In this document: one piece after another, positions 1 to 7,684 of the stretch
Numbering within the stretch: position 1 is the stretch's first letter
Layout of the letters: each line of letters starts with the position of its first letter
Source of the DNA: Jiangella endophytica
Lineage (GTDB): Bacteria; Actinomycetota; Actinomycetes; Jiangellales; Jiangellaceae
Reading direction: 5' to 3'
Assembly (NCBI RefSeq): GCF_003427025.1
Contig: NZ_QVAI01000008.1
Coordinates: forward strand, 186,001-250,000
DNA length: 64,000 bases
The notes under the pieces: generated by a model
Databases searched by the model: none
What the model saw: the letters and a program-made list of their open reading frames with translations, nothing else
Told to the model about the DNA's origin: nothing
Program-made: the position numbers and the translations under genes

Positions 1-1
1 C

Positions 2-133
2 GCGGGCGCCGCCGCCGACGTCGAGGCGCTGCTGACGGCGCTCGCGGCCGATGTCACCCGGACCTGGCCGGGTGTGACGCCGCGGCTGACGATGCTGACG
101 AGCGCTCAGCCGGCCGTGGAACTCACTGGCTGA
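2..133 (+). CDS. C-terminal end of a protein cut by the window edge, possibly B3/B4-domain
   Basis: The frame is open from the left edge to TGA at 131-133, giving the last 43 residues of a protein. The tail (ADVEALLTALAADVTRTWPG and a few residues beyond) resembles the end of stand-alone B3/B4-domain proteins, which are related to the editing domain of the phenylalanyl-tRNA synthetase beta chain. No diagnostic motif lies in the part visible, so the family is a guess from the helical end and codon usage (strong G/C in third positions). It ends 29 bp before the kinase gene on the same strand, so the two may share a transcript. Confidence 0.4.
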   Translation, partial: AGAAADVEALLTALAADVTRTWPGVTPRLTMLTSAQPAVELTG

Positions 134-162
134 CGTCACCGCGGCTGTGATGGAGTGGCGCC

Positions 163-1119
163 GTGGACGCCGCAGCCATCGCCGACCGCTTCGACCTCGG
201 CGCCCGCGCGACGCTGTCCGGCGGCCCGGTCGCTCGCGGCAAGCAGGGCGCGGTCTGGCGGCTCACCACCGCCGACGGACGGTGGGCGGTCAAGGTCCCG
301 TTCCGCCACGAGGACGAGGAGGCGCTCGCCCCGGCCGCCGCGTTCCAGGAGGCCGCCGCGGCGTCGGGTGTCCCGGCCCCGCGGATCCGCCGTACCACCG
401 ACGGCGCCCTGTTCGCCGTCGTCGGCGGGATCCGGCTGCGGGTCTACGAGTGGGTCGACCTGGGCGAGCCCGATCCGATGCTCGATCCGGAGCTGGTCGG
501 CGCCGCCGTCGCCGCGACGCACCGGGTGCCGGGCGCCGAGCACGCCGCGGCGTTCTCCGACCCCGACCGCTGGTACCTCGACCCGGTCGGCGCGACACGG
601 TGGGACGCGCTGATCGCCGAGCTGGACGGAGCGGGCGCGCCGTTCACCGCCGACCTCGCCGCGCTGCGCGACGAACTGGTCGCGCTGGAGTCGTGGCTCG
701 CTCCCCCGGCCGCGGCGCGGACCTGCCACCGCGACCTCGCCGCCGGCAACCTGGTCCCGGCGGTGGCCGGCGGCGTGTGCGTCATCGACTGGGAGAACAG
801 CGGCCCGGCCGACCCGGCCCAGGAGTTGGGGGTCGTGTTGTTCGAGTACGCGCGCACCGATCCCGGCCGGGCCCGCGCGCTGGTCTCCGCGTACGAGGAC
901 GCCGGCGGCATCGCCCGGGTCACCGGCCACGGCGACTTCACCATGCTGATCGCGCAGCTCGGCCACATCACCGAGCTGGCGGCCGCCGACTGGCTCCGGC
1001 CGAACGACCGCTCGCCCGACCGGTCGCATGCGGAGGCGTGGATCCGCGAGGTGCTCGACGACCCGCACACCCGCGCACGGCTCGACACGCTGCTGGCCGG
1101 AATCACTCACCGCGGGTGA
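163..1119 (+). CDS. APH/choline kinase-fold phosphotransferase
   Basis: A 318-residue cytoplasmic protein with the aminoglycoside-phosphotransferase fold. The catalytic loop CHRDLAAGNLV carries the base Asp191 and metal ligand Asn196, and VIDWEN carries the DFG-equivalent Asp209. The N-lobe has a GKQGAVWRL nucleotide loop near residue 26 and a VKV lysine strand. This family phosphorylates small hydroxylated compounds or sugars with ATP; the substrate cannot be read from sequence, and actinobacterial genomes hold many such kinases, so antibiotic resistance should not be assumed. The start is GTG at 163, as no in-frame ATG precedes the conserved N-lobe. Confidence 0.85.
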   Translation: MDAAAIADRFDLGARATLSGGPVARGKQGAVWRLTTADGRWAVKVPFRHEDEEALAPAAAFQEAAAASGVPAPRIRRTTDGALFAVVGGIRLRVYEWVDLGEPDPMLDPELVGAAVAATHRVPGAEHAAAFSDPDRWYLDPVGATRWDALIAELDGAGAPFTADLAALRDELVALESWLAPPAAARTCHRDLAAGNLVPAVAGGVCVIDWENSGPADPAQELGVVLFEYARTDPGRARALVSAYEDAGGIARVTGHGDFTMLIAQLGHITELAAADWLRPNDRSPDRSHAEAWIREVLDDPHTRARLDTLLAGITHRG

Positions 1120-1177
1120 GGCCGGCGCCCCGCATCCGCTGCATGCTCGGAGGCCGGGACGAGAGGACGTGGTCGGC

Positions 1178-1726
1178 ATGGGCCTGGGACGGCGGCGCGA
1201 ACGCCGGGAAGAACGCCGCGAGGAGCGGCGCGGGGATGGCGGCGTCCACTACCGCATGCGGCAGCGGCTGGTCTCCATCGGGGACGACTTCTGGATCGAG
1301 ACCGACGAGGGGCAGCGCGCGTACAAGGTGGACGGGAAGGCGCTGCGGCTGCGCAAGACGCTGATCCTCGAGGACGCGACGGGCCACGAGGTGGCGAAGA
1401 TCCAGGAACGGGTCATGCGCGTGAAGGACTCGATGGAGGTCGAGGACGCCGACGGCAACCGGATCGCGATGGTCAAGAAGGCCCTGATCAGCCCTCTCCG
1501 CGACCGCTGGAGCGTCGAGATCGCCGATGGACCCGACCTCGACGTCCAGGGGAACGTCCTCGACCACGAGTACACGATCACCGACGGCCGGACCCCGGTC
1601 GCGACCATCTCGAAGAAGTGGTTCCGGGTGGCCGACACCTATGGCGTGGAGGTCGCGCCCGGCCAGGACCCGGTGCCGGTGCTCGCCGCCACCGTCGCCC
1701 TCGACCTCATGACCCACGACCACTGA
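1178..1726 (+). CDS. LURP-one-related / YxjI-like protein
   Basis: A 182-residue protein of the LURP-one-related family (Tubby C-terminal-like beta barrel). The barrel starts near residue 26 with YRMRQRLVSIGDDFWIE and continues through YKVDGKALRLR, repeated IQE-V-KDSMEVED strands and a terminal KKWFRVADTYGVEV strand, all typical of the family. The first 25 residues are an Arg/Glu-rich stretch (RRERREERREERR), probably a disordered or nucleic-acid-binding lead. ATG 1178 is preceded by GAGAGGACG; a shorter start at 1257 would begin right at the barrel. The function of bacterial members is unknown; membrane or lipid binding has been suggested from the Tubby fold. Confidence 0.8.
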   Translation: MGLGRRRERREERREERRGDGGVHYRMRQRLVSIGDDFWIETDEGQRAYKVDGKALRLRKTLILEDATGHEVAKIQERVMRVKDSMEVEDADGNRIAMVKKALISPLRDRWSVEIADGPDLDVQGNVLDHEYTITDGRTPVATISKKWFRVADTYGVEVAPGQDPVPVLAATVALDLMTHDH

Positions 1727-1784
1727 CCGACGCATCACCGCTGGTCCGGCCGCGCCCTGGCGGCGGTGTGCGTATCGGCCGCCG

Positions 1785-2078
1785 TCAGGCCAGCGGCTCG
1801 TAGTCGAGCTCGAGGAAGTCCTCCACCTCACCGGCCCACCGCTCGGCGACGAACGCCACGTGCACCGGGTGCTCGTTGTAGCCGTCGTAGGCCGTCTGGT
1901 CGGCGAACTCCATGGAGAAGCCGAAGGTGAACTCGTTCTTCGGGCTGGTCTGCCGCAGCTGCTCGAACCGCTGGACGCCGGGGATGTCCGCGAGCGCGAG
2001 CGCGGCGTGCAGGAAGTCGCGCTCCTGCTCCGAGCCGGCGGGGTGACGTAGGCGGAAGGCGACGGTGTGCCTGATCAT
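1785..2078 (-). CDS. Dabb family (stress-responsive A/B barrel) protein
   Basis: A 97-residue single-domain Dabb protein. It starts MIRHTVAFRLRHPAG, has the conserved central NEFTFGFSMEFADQTAYDGY segment ending in a Y-N-H-P pair, and finishes with the terminal VEDFLELDYEP strand. Dabb domains form dimeric ferredoxin-like barrels that act as small-molecule cyclases or stress proteins; no substrate is evident. The gene is convergent with the LURP-one gene (58 bp gap), so there is no operon partner on that side. Upstream lies the oppositely ended secreted-protein gene, 55 bp away, on the same strand. Confidence 0.85.
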   Translation of the reverse strand: MIRHTVAFRLRHPAGSEQERDFLHAALALADIPGVQRFEQLRQTSPKNEFTFGFSMEFADQTAYDGYNEHPVHVAFVAERWAGEVEDFLELDYEPLA

Positions 2079-2133
2079 GACCGGAGCGTATCGGTGCGCC
2101 GTTGCTGGCGAAACGTCCGGATGATGCCCGACG

Positions 2134-2610
2134 TCAACCGCAGTGGATGCGCGTGCGGGTGGCCGTCGTCCAGTCGACCACGCCCTTGATGTTGAGGCAG
2201 CGGTTCGACATGTTGACGCCGGCCGGCGTGTAGACCGGGCCGGCGTAGTAGCTGTACATGCCGCCGTCGCAGCCGACGCTCTTGGGGCACGAGGGCGGCG
2301 ACGAGCCGTGCGGCCAGATGCTCGCCTCGGTGTACAGCTTGGTGCCGTAGGTGGCGGTGGCGTGGTTGACGACCATGCAGTTGCGCTTCGCCGTGCTGGA
2401 CCAGTAGACGTCCATGTAGCCGAGCACCGGCGACGAGCCGATCGGGTAGTGCCCGATGTGGCGGTACGACGACCCGCACGGACCGGCAGCGGCGGCCATG
2501 CGCTCGTCGCCGCCGATGGTCGGATCTGATTCACCGCCGGCAGCCGCGGGGACGGCGAGACCGAGCAGTAGGAACAGGACGAAGGCAAGTGCTGAGACGG
2601 CACGTTTCAT
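2134..2610 (-). CDS. Secreted SapA-like (spore-associated protein A) protein
   Basis: A 158-residue exported protein. Residues 1-24 are a clear Sec signal peptide (MKRAVSALAFVLFLLLGLAV then PAAA-G). The mature part has the CGSSYRHIG opening, Cys pairs, a TKLYTEAS strand, a YYAGPVYTPA segment and a closing HCG. That order matches spore-associated protein A of Streptomyces and its secreted relatives, proteins found on spores whose biochemical role is unsettled. Four or five Cys suggest disulfides. The start is well supported by AAGGAGG about 9 nt upstream (complement of about 2619-2625). It stands alone on its strand with the endonuclease gene upstream. Confidence 0.7.
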   Translation of the reverse strand: MKRAVSALAFVLFLLLGLAVPAAAGGESDPTIGGDERMAAAAGPCGSSYRHIGHYPIGSSPVLGYMDVYWSSTAKRNCMVVNHATATYGTKLYTEASIWPHGSSPPSCPKSVGCDGGMYSYYAGPVYTPAGVNMSNRCLNIKGVVDWTTATRTRIHCG

Positions 2611-2703
2611 CCGGCGGATCCTCCTTGCCCTGCGACAACCGGATTGTCACGAATGACACTGTCGGACCGGCGGCCCGAGCGCAAGATCATTTCCACATCG
2701 ATC

Positions 2704-4341
2704 TCACAACGGCGGCGAATTCGCCGCGTCCGGCGCCGGGCCGGACTGCCGCGGGATCGGCCGGTCCAGCGGGCCGATGACGACCCGCAGCCCGAGGTGC
2801 TCGGCGAGCAGGTGCTCGAGCTGCCCGCCGTCGATCAGCTGGATGCGCCCGTGCCGGGCCGCGAACTCGTGCGTCGCCCGGCCGAACCACGACGTCGTGA
2901 CCAGGACGCCGCGCCCGGCCCGCTTGTCCTCCATCGCGCCGGCCAGGGCCCGGACGGCGTCCGGCGGGACGACCTTGCGGTAGCGCTTGGCCTGGACGAC
3001 GCAGACGCCGCCCATGATCGGGTCGGTGTTGACGGCGACCGCGTCGACGCCGTCGTCGCCGGAGGCCCGCGTGGCCCAGGCGCGCATGCCCATCGCCTCG
3101 AACAGCTGGCGCACGAGGTGCTCGAACTCGACCGGCCGCAGCCGCAGCACCACGGGCCGGCCGTCCAGCACCGCGGCGGCGTCCTGCGGCTCGACCAGGC
3201 GGTACCGGGACAGGTCGGGGTCGAAGATCGGCGGGACGGCCTCCAGGTCCCACGGGTGCGGCGAGACGACGGCGTTGAGGTGGCGCAGGCACTCGCGCGG
3301 GTCGAGCCGGGTCAGCACCAGGTCGCCGAACTGCTCACGGGTGGCGGTCACGCTGACCAGGCACGGGCGCTCGGACCGGCCGGTCGCGCGATTGCGGGCC
3401 GACACGTGCGCGTTGACCGCGACCTCGTCGACCAGCCCGGGCGGCTGCGCCACGAACGCCGCCTGCAGCGTGCGCAGGACCAGCTGCGCGACCAGGCCGG
3501 AGTAGAGCCGGCGGATGTCCTTGGCACTGCGCAGCCGCGGCGCGACCTGGTCCAGTGAACGCACGTACTGGTACTCGCGGACCACGGGCACGATCTCGAC
3601 CGTCGGCAGGTCGCGCACGACCAGCAACCGGCGCTCGTCCGGCCGGTACGCGACGTCGACGGCGACCGGCAGGCCGTCAGGCAGTGCAGCGGCCTCGATG
3701 AGCAGCTGGTAGTAGTCGCCGACGGCCCGGGCGTCGCCGGCCTCGACGCCCAGCTCGACCTGGTCGACCTGGGCGTTGTGGCGGTCGATCTGCTCGCGCC
3801 GGGAGGCCTCGGCGACGGCGTGCCGGCGCTCGGCCTCGGCGAGCGCGGCCCGCCGCAGCGCCTCGTGCTCGCGGTGTGCCCGGACGGCCCGGTCGTACCG
3901 CGCCCGGGCCTGCGCGACCGCCCGGCGGCGCCCGCCGGTCAGCAGCCGGGCGGCCCGGCCCATCGGCGGCGGCGCGTAGTCGTCCCAGGCCGGCGCCTCG
4001 GCGGCGGTGACCAGCGCGCGGTCGGGCACGAACGGCCACGGCCGGTAGCCGTGCCGGAGCTGGCCGAGGTGGACGGGGCCGCCAGCGGCGAGGCCGTCGA
4101 CCAGGATCGACTCCAGCTCGGCGACCCGCGCCGCGATCGCGCTGGTCATGTCGGCGGCGTCGGCCTGGTGCCGGCGGACGTGCTCGGTCCGCTCGGCCGC
4201 GCGTTCGGCCCGTTCGGCTCGCTCGGCCGCGCGCGCGTCGTCGCCGTCGTGGCCGGCCGGCTGCCCGACGGCGGAACCGGGGAGCCGCCGGGTGATGCGG
4301 TGGGATGGTTCGTCGGTGGGATGGTTGCTCCGTCGCGTCAT
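2704..4341 (-). CDS. Restriction endonuclease-like protein with Mrr-type catalytic domain
   Basis: A 545-residue protein. After a low-complexity Arg/Glu/Ala start, residues ~60-210 contain a helical region rich in ARARYDRAVRAHREHEAL-type heptads, likely a coiled coil. The C-terminal third (about residues 400-530) has the PD-(D/E)XK core of Mrr-like enzymes: FEHLVRQLFEAMG, ASGDDGVDAV (near 430-433), VVQAKRYR (Gln450-Lys452) and GVLVTTSWF. Mrr enzymes cut DNA, often methylated DNA. No methyltransferase is adjacent, so this is more likely a type IV or standalone enzyme than half of a type II system. I chose ATG 4341; an open frame continues 27 codons upstream but crosses the likely promoter. Confidence 0.75.
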   Translation of the reverse strand: MTRRSNHPTDEPSHRITRRLPGSAVGQPAGHDGDDARAAERAERAERAAERTEHVRRHQADAADMTSAIAARVAELESILVDGLAAGGPVHLGQLRHGYRPWPFVPDRALVTAAEAPAWDDYAPPPMGRAARLLTGGRRRAVAQARARYDRAVRAHREHEALRRAALAEAERRHAVAEASRREQIDRHNAQVDQVELGVEAGDARAVGDYYQLLIEAAALPDGLPVAVDVAYRPDERRLLVVRDLPTVEIVPVVREYQYVRSLDQVAPRLRSAKDIRRLYSGLVAQLVLRTLQAAFVAQPPGLVDEVAVNAHVSARNRATGRSERPCLVSVTATREQFGDLVLTRLDPRECLRHLNAVVSPHPWDLEAVPPIFDPDLSRYRLVEPQDAAAVLDGRPVVLRLRPVEFEHLVRQLFEAMGMRAWATRASGDDGVDAVAVNTDPIMGGVCVVQAKRYRKVVPPDAVRALAGAMEDKRAGRGVLVTTSWFGRATHEFAARHGRIQLIDGGQLEHLLAEHLGLRVVIGPLDRPIPRQSGPAPDAANSPPL

Positions 4342-4377
4342 GATCCGCCCCAGACTCGACGCCCAACGGTAAGGACC

Positions 4378-4383
4378 ATTATA
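4378..4383 (-). promoter_or_regulatory. Candidate -10 box for the Mrr-like gene
   Basis: The complement of 4378-4383 reads TATAAT, an exact sigma-70 -10 hexamer, 36 bp upstream of the ATG at 4341 in an AT-richer patch. No good -35 is visible at 17-18 bp. It supports 4341 as the start rather than the longer open frame to 4422. Confidence 0.5.
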
Positions 4384-4545
4384 TGGCGGGAGAATGCCGC
4401 GAAAGATCGAGAAAGCCGCCACACGGGCGTTGTCGATGAAAACTCGGTGAACGCCCGGCGTCGCACGGAATACCGGCGATCAACGCCGCAACCTGCGGCG
4501 ACTTGGCTGCTTTCTCGCGGATACAGGCGCTTGTGACGCCCGGGA

Positions 4546-4938
4546 TCACACCGTCGGGTCGATTCCGTCCGGCAGCACGGCCACGCAGTCGATCTCGATC
4601 TGGATGAACGAGAAGTGGTTCCCGACGGTCGTGCGCGCCGGGTACGGCGGCTGGAAGGTCTGCGCGTACAACTCGTTGAACCGCGGCCGCGACTCCTCGT
4701 CCCGCAGGAACGCCCGCACCTGCACGACGTCGCGCAACGTGGCGCCCGCCGCGGCGAGGATCTGCTCGACGTTGCGGATCGTCCGGTGGAACTCGCCGTC
4801 GAACGTGTCGGCCACGATGCCGACGTCCGGCTCCGTCGACACCTGCCCGGACACGAACAGCAGCCGCCCGACCCGGACGGCCGACGACAGCGGCACGGGC
4901 GGCGGGTTCTGGGGGTCGGGCTCGATGTGCTCGATCAC
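4546..4938 (-). CDS. RidA family (YjgF/YER057c/UK114) protein
   Basis: A 130-residue Rid protein. RidA members form trimers and hydrolyse reactive enamine/imine intermediates from amino-acid metabolism, although many Rid subfamilies lack the key Arg and have other roles. Visible family marks are the AVRVGRLLFVSGQVS strand pair, ATLRDVVQVRAFLRD and the C-terminal IEIDCVAVLP. The usual R-residue position near the trimer interface reads PARTTVG, so an Arg is present. It is transcribed away from the XRE-cupin gene with 102 bp between the starts, and a second Rid gene follows that regulator, so the regulator probably controls both. Confidence 0.9.
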   Translation of the reverse strand: MIEHIEPDPQNPPPVPLSSAVRVGRLLFVSGQVSTEPDVGIVADTFDGEFHRTIRNVEQILAAAGATLRDVVQVRAFLRDEESRPRFNELYAQTFQPPYPARTTVGNHFSFIQIEIDCVAVLPDGIDPTV

Positions 4939-5040
4939 GCGTGTGCTCCTCGATGGGTGGGCGAACCTCGCTCACCCTCCGGTCGCCGCCGTTCCATGTC
5001 AAACTCGCCCGATTGCCGCGATAGCGGATAGGGTTCCGCC

Positions 5041-5610
5041 ATGGAGGACGACCTGCCAGAGCGGCTGCGCACCCAGCTCAAGGCCCAGCGACACCGGCGC
5101 GAGCTGAGCCTCGAGGCACTGGCCGCGGCCAGCGGGGTGAGCCGGAGCATGATCTCCGACATCGAGCGCGGCGCGAAGATCCCCACGGTCCTCGTGCTGG
5201 CCAGGCTCGCGACGGCGCTGGGCGTCACCGTCGCGCGCCTGCTCGGCGAGGACCAGCCGGAGCGGGTGATCGTCCGGCGGGCGGCCGAGCAGCCGGCCAT
5301 CACCGACGCCGGCGGGTGGCAGCGGCGCATCCTCTCCCCCACGCTGCCCGGCGTCGAGTTCGAGTTCATCCGCACGACCATCCCGGCCGGCGTCACGCTC
5401 GGCTCGTTCAGCGCGCACGCGGCCGGCTCGCGCGAGTACGTCGCCGTCGAGACCGGCGAGCTCACCGTCACGGTCGACGGCGTCCGGCACCGGCTGGCCG
5501 CCGGCGACGCGCTCTATTACGCGGGCGACGCCGTGCACGCGTTCGCCAATCCCGGCACCACCGAGTGCGTCTACTACACCGCCATGCACGTCGCGAAGGA
5601 GCCCGCATGA
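5041..5610 (+). CDS. XRE-family transcription regulator with C-terminal cupin
   Basis: A 189-residue regulator. Residues 8-64 form a lambda-repressor-type HTH (LEALAAASGVSRSMISDIER, then PTVLVLARLATALGV). Residues ~105-180 form a cupin barrel (GSREYVAVETGELTVTVDG, then LAAGDALYYAGDAVHAFAN). This architecture is common in repressors or activators that sense small metabolites such as amines or amino acids. It sits between two Rid genes, one divergent and one starting inside its own stop codon (ATGA at 5607-5610), which suggests control of an imine/enamine detoxification or catabolic step. The 102-bp divergent gap is the likely operator region; I saw no clean palindrome in it. Confidence 0.9.
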   Translation: MEDDLPERLRTQLKAQRHRRELSLEALAAASGVSRSMISDIERGAKIPTVLVLARLATALGVTVARLLGEDQPERVIVRRAAEQPAITDAGGWQRRILSPTLPGVEFEFIRTTIPAGVTLGSFSAHAAGSREYVAVETGELTVTVDGVRHRLAAGDALYYAGDAVHAFANPGTTECVYYTAMHVAKEPA

Positions 5611-5993
5611 CCCTCGAACGGCTCGACCCCGCCGCCCTGCCCGCGGCGACCGGCAACTACACCCACGGCACGCTGGTCACCGGCGCCCGCCGCACGGTGT
5701 ACGTCAGCGGCCAGGTCCCCTGGGCCGGCGACGACGGCCGGGTGCCACCCGAGTTCGACGAGCAGTGCCGGCTCACCTGGCGCAACGTGCTCGCCGTCCT
5801 GGCCGAGGCCGGCATGGGCGTCGAGCACCTCGCCAAGGTCACCACCTACCTGTCCGACCGGCGCTATCGCGAGGCGAACAGCCGCATCCGCGAGGAGGTG
5901 CTGGGCGACCACACGCCGGCGCTCACGATCATCATCACCGGCATCTACTCCGAGGACTGGCTGCTCGAGATCGACGCCGTCGCGGTCGGCTGA
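5607..5993 (+). CDS. RidA family protein, second copy
   Basis: A 128-residue Rid-family protein, translationally coupled to the regulator before it (4-nt ATGA overlap). Family signs are TVYVSGQVPWAGDDG, CRLTWRNVLAVLAEAGMG, VEHLAKVTTYLSDRRY and the end LLEIDAVAVG. The equivalent of the conserved Arg position reads TPALTIIITG, with no Arg, so this copy probably belongs to a Rid subfamily that lacks classical imine deaminase activity, in contrast to the divergent copy at 4546-4938. A different substrate or an enzyme-partner role is possible. Confidence 0.88.
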   Translation: MTLERLDPAALPAATGNYTHGTLVTGARRTVYVSGQVPWAGDDGRVPPEFDEQCRLTWRNVLAVLAEAGMGVEHLAKVTTYLSDRRYREANSRIREEVLGDHTPALTIIITGIYSEDWLLEIDAVAVG

Positions 5994-6026
5994 CCACCGT
6001 GAACAGCAGCTTGGAGACGTCGCGGC

Positions 6027-6073
6027 GGATAGAAGTGTCGCACGGATGCGATATTCGTGCGACACTCCTATCC
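6027..6073. promoter_or_regulatory. Long palindrome abutting the AbiEi start codon, likely autoregulatory operator
   Basis: Two 18-nt arms, 6027-6044 (GGATAGAAGTGTCGCACG) and 6056-6073, are inverted with one mismatch around an 11-nt spacer. The right arm ends one base before the ATG at 6074, so there is no room for a Shine-Dalgarno sequence. AbiEi-type antitoxins are known to bind inverted repeats in their own promoters and repress the operon, so this is the probable operator. A GACACT at 6061-6066 lies where a -10 box for a leaderless message would fall. Confidence 0.7.
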
Positions 6074-6664
6074 ATGGCTCGATCGGCGCGCGACCTGCCG
6101 AGTACCTTCACCACCCGCGATGCGCTCGCACGTGGGGTGCATCCGCGCGATCTGTACCGCTGGCGCGACGACGGCCGGGTCGTCGAGCTGTCCCGGGGGG
6201 TCTATCGCAGAGCCGACGCGCCGGCCGCCACCTACCCGGATCTCCTGGCGATCGCGTATCGGGCCCCGCGGGCCGTTGTCTGCTGCGTTTCGGCCGCCGC
6301 CGTGCACGACCTCACCGACGAGCTGCCCGGTGTGGTTCAGCTGGCGGTGCCGAACCGCGACCGCCCGCCCCGCATCGCCTACCCACCCACCGAGGCATTC
6401 CGGTTCGACACCACGACCTTCGAGCTCGGGTTGTCGACCGTCGAGGCGGCGCCCGGCGAACCGGTCCGGATCTACGACCCGACGCGCACCGTCGTCGACC
6501 TCATGCGCCTGCGCCATCGGCTGGGCGAGCCGCTCGCGCACGCCGCGCTCCACCGCTATCTGCGGCGCAGGGACGCCAGGCCCGCGGAGCTGCTGCGCAC
6601 CGCCGCACGCTTGGACGTCCTCGGGCCGATGCGGACCGCCCTCGACGTGGCGAGCGCAGGGTGA
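6074..6664 (+). CDS. Type IV toxin-antitoxin system antitoxin, AbiEi family
   Basis: A 196-residue AbiEi-like antitoxin. Residues 1-60 form the N-terminal winged-helix DNA-binding domain (TFTTRDALARGVHPRDLYRW, then RVVELSRGVYRR). The remainder is the C-terminal antitoxin domain, with SAAAVHDLTDELP, a beta-rich middle and IYDPTRTVVDLMRLRHRLGE, all typical of the family and of mycobacterial MenA-type partners. It overlaps the toxin gene by 4 nt (GTGA at 6661-6664) and starts directly against the palindrome, so expression should be tightly self-repressed. Confidence 0.9.
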   Translation: MARSARDLPSTFTTRDALARGVHPRDLYRWRDDGRVVELSRGVYRRADAPAATYPDLLAIAYRAPRAVVCCVSAAAVHDLTDELPGVVQLAVPNRDRPPRIAYPPTEAFRFDTTTFELGLSTVEAAPGEPVRIYDPTRTVVDLMRLRHRLGEPLAHAALHRYLRRRDARPAELLRTAARLDVLGPMRTALDVASAG

Positions 6665-7572
6665 CCGCGCCTACGCGGGCCACCCCGGCCGGACGCGCCT
6701 ACCTCGACCTTCAGAACCGCGCACGCAGGGAAGGCCGCGGCACGCAGGAGCTGCTGACGTTGTACGTGGTGGAGCGGTGGCTGGCGCGGCTGAGCACGTC
6801 GCCGTACGCCGGCAGCTTCGTCCTCAAGGGCGGCATGCTCCTGGCAGCGTTCGGAGCCCGCCGGCCGACGGTCGACGCGGACGCGCTCGCGCGGCACATC
6901 GCCAACGACGCCGACACCGTCACTCGAGTCGTCGCGGAGATCGCCGGGCAGCCCGGCGACGACGGCGTCGAGTTCCTCCCGCTGACGGCGCAGGCGCGAG
7001 TGATCCGCGACGACGCGCTCTACTCAGGGGTGCGCATCGCCATGCAAGCCAGGGTCGCCAGCGCGGCGGTGACGTTCCGACTCGACGTCAACTTCGGCGA
7101 CCCGGTCACGCCGGCCCCGCGCGCCGTCGAGCTCCCGCCGATCCGCCCCGGCACCGAGCCGGTACGTGTGCTCGGCTACCCGATCGAGACCGTACTGGCC
7201 GAGAAGATCGCCACCGCAACGCTGCTGGGCGCCACCAACACCCGAGTCCGCGACTACGCCGACGTGTACACGCTGACCGGCCGTCACGACCTCGACCACG
7301 AGCCCATGCGAGCGGCATTGCTGGCGACCACTTCGTTCCGCGGCACGCCGGCCGGACCCCTCTCCGCGACCGTCGACGATCTGGTGGAGCAGCGCCGGAC
7401 CACTTACACCGCGTACCGCACGTCCTTGCGAGCCGACGGCACGCACCTGCCGGGCGACTTCGGCGAGCTGGTCGGCGAGGTCATCGCCTTCGCAGACCCG
7501 CTCGTGGCCGAGAACCAGCAGCTCACCTGGTCGGCCGGTACGCGTCGATGGGACCACCACGCGCGCGGCTGA
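6661..7572 (+). CDS. Type IV toxin, AbiEii/MenT-like nucleotidyltransferase
   Basis: A 303-residue member of the AbiEii/AbiGii nucleotidyltransferase family. Near residues 55-80 lie FVLKGGMLLAAFGARRPT then VDADAL: the GG nucleotide loop followed by the two active-site Asp. The second family motif is YPIETVLAEKIATATLLGA and RVRDYADVYTL (about residues 178-203). Related MenT toxins add nucleotides to tRNA 3' ends and block translation, while AbiE systems abort phage infection. The GTG start overlaps the antitoxin stop, the normal order for this system (antitoxin first). Confidence 0.9.
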   Translation: MTAPTRATPAGRAYLDLQNRARREGRGTQELLTLYVVERWLARLSTSPYAGSFVLKGGMLLAAFGARRPTVDADALARHIANDADTVTRVVAEIAGQPGDDGVEFLPLTAQARVIRDDALYSGVRIAMQARVASAAVTFRLDVNFGDPVTPAPRAVELPPIRPGTEPVRVLGYPIETVLAEKIATATLLGATNTRVRDYADVYTLTGRHDLDHEPMRAALLATTSFRGTPAGPLSATVDDLVEQRRTTYTAYRTSLRADGTHLPGDFGELVGEVIAFADPLVAENQQLTWSAGTRRWDHHARG

Positions 7573-7684
7573 GCCACGGCGTTCATGGACGTTTCATCCG
7601 GCCGCCGGGACGTGTTCCCGCGGCGGATCCGGGCGGGCCGCAGGCTGCTGACCCACCGACCCCCACCCACCACCGGAGGGCCCC

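Noticed and set aside
4342-4422. 27-codon N-terminal extension of the Mrr-like protein
   Set aside because: It would place the exact TATAAT box inside the coding region; ATG 4341 fits better.
6046-6660. Longer start for the AbiEii toxin (ATG 6046)
   Set aside because: That upstream part overlaps the antitoxin in another frame with Arg/Pro-rich content; GTG 6661 overlapping the antitoxin stop fits the family.
7590-7640. Hairpin after the AbiEii gene (ATCCGGCCGCC... with GGCGGATC)
   Set aside because: Pairing is interrupted by unequal bulges; too weak to call a terminator.
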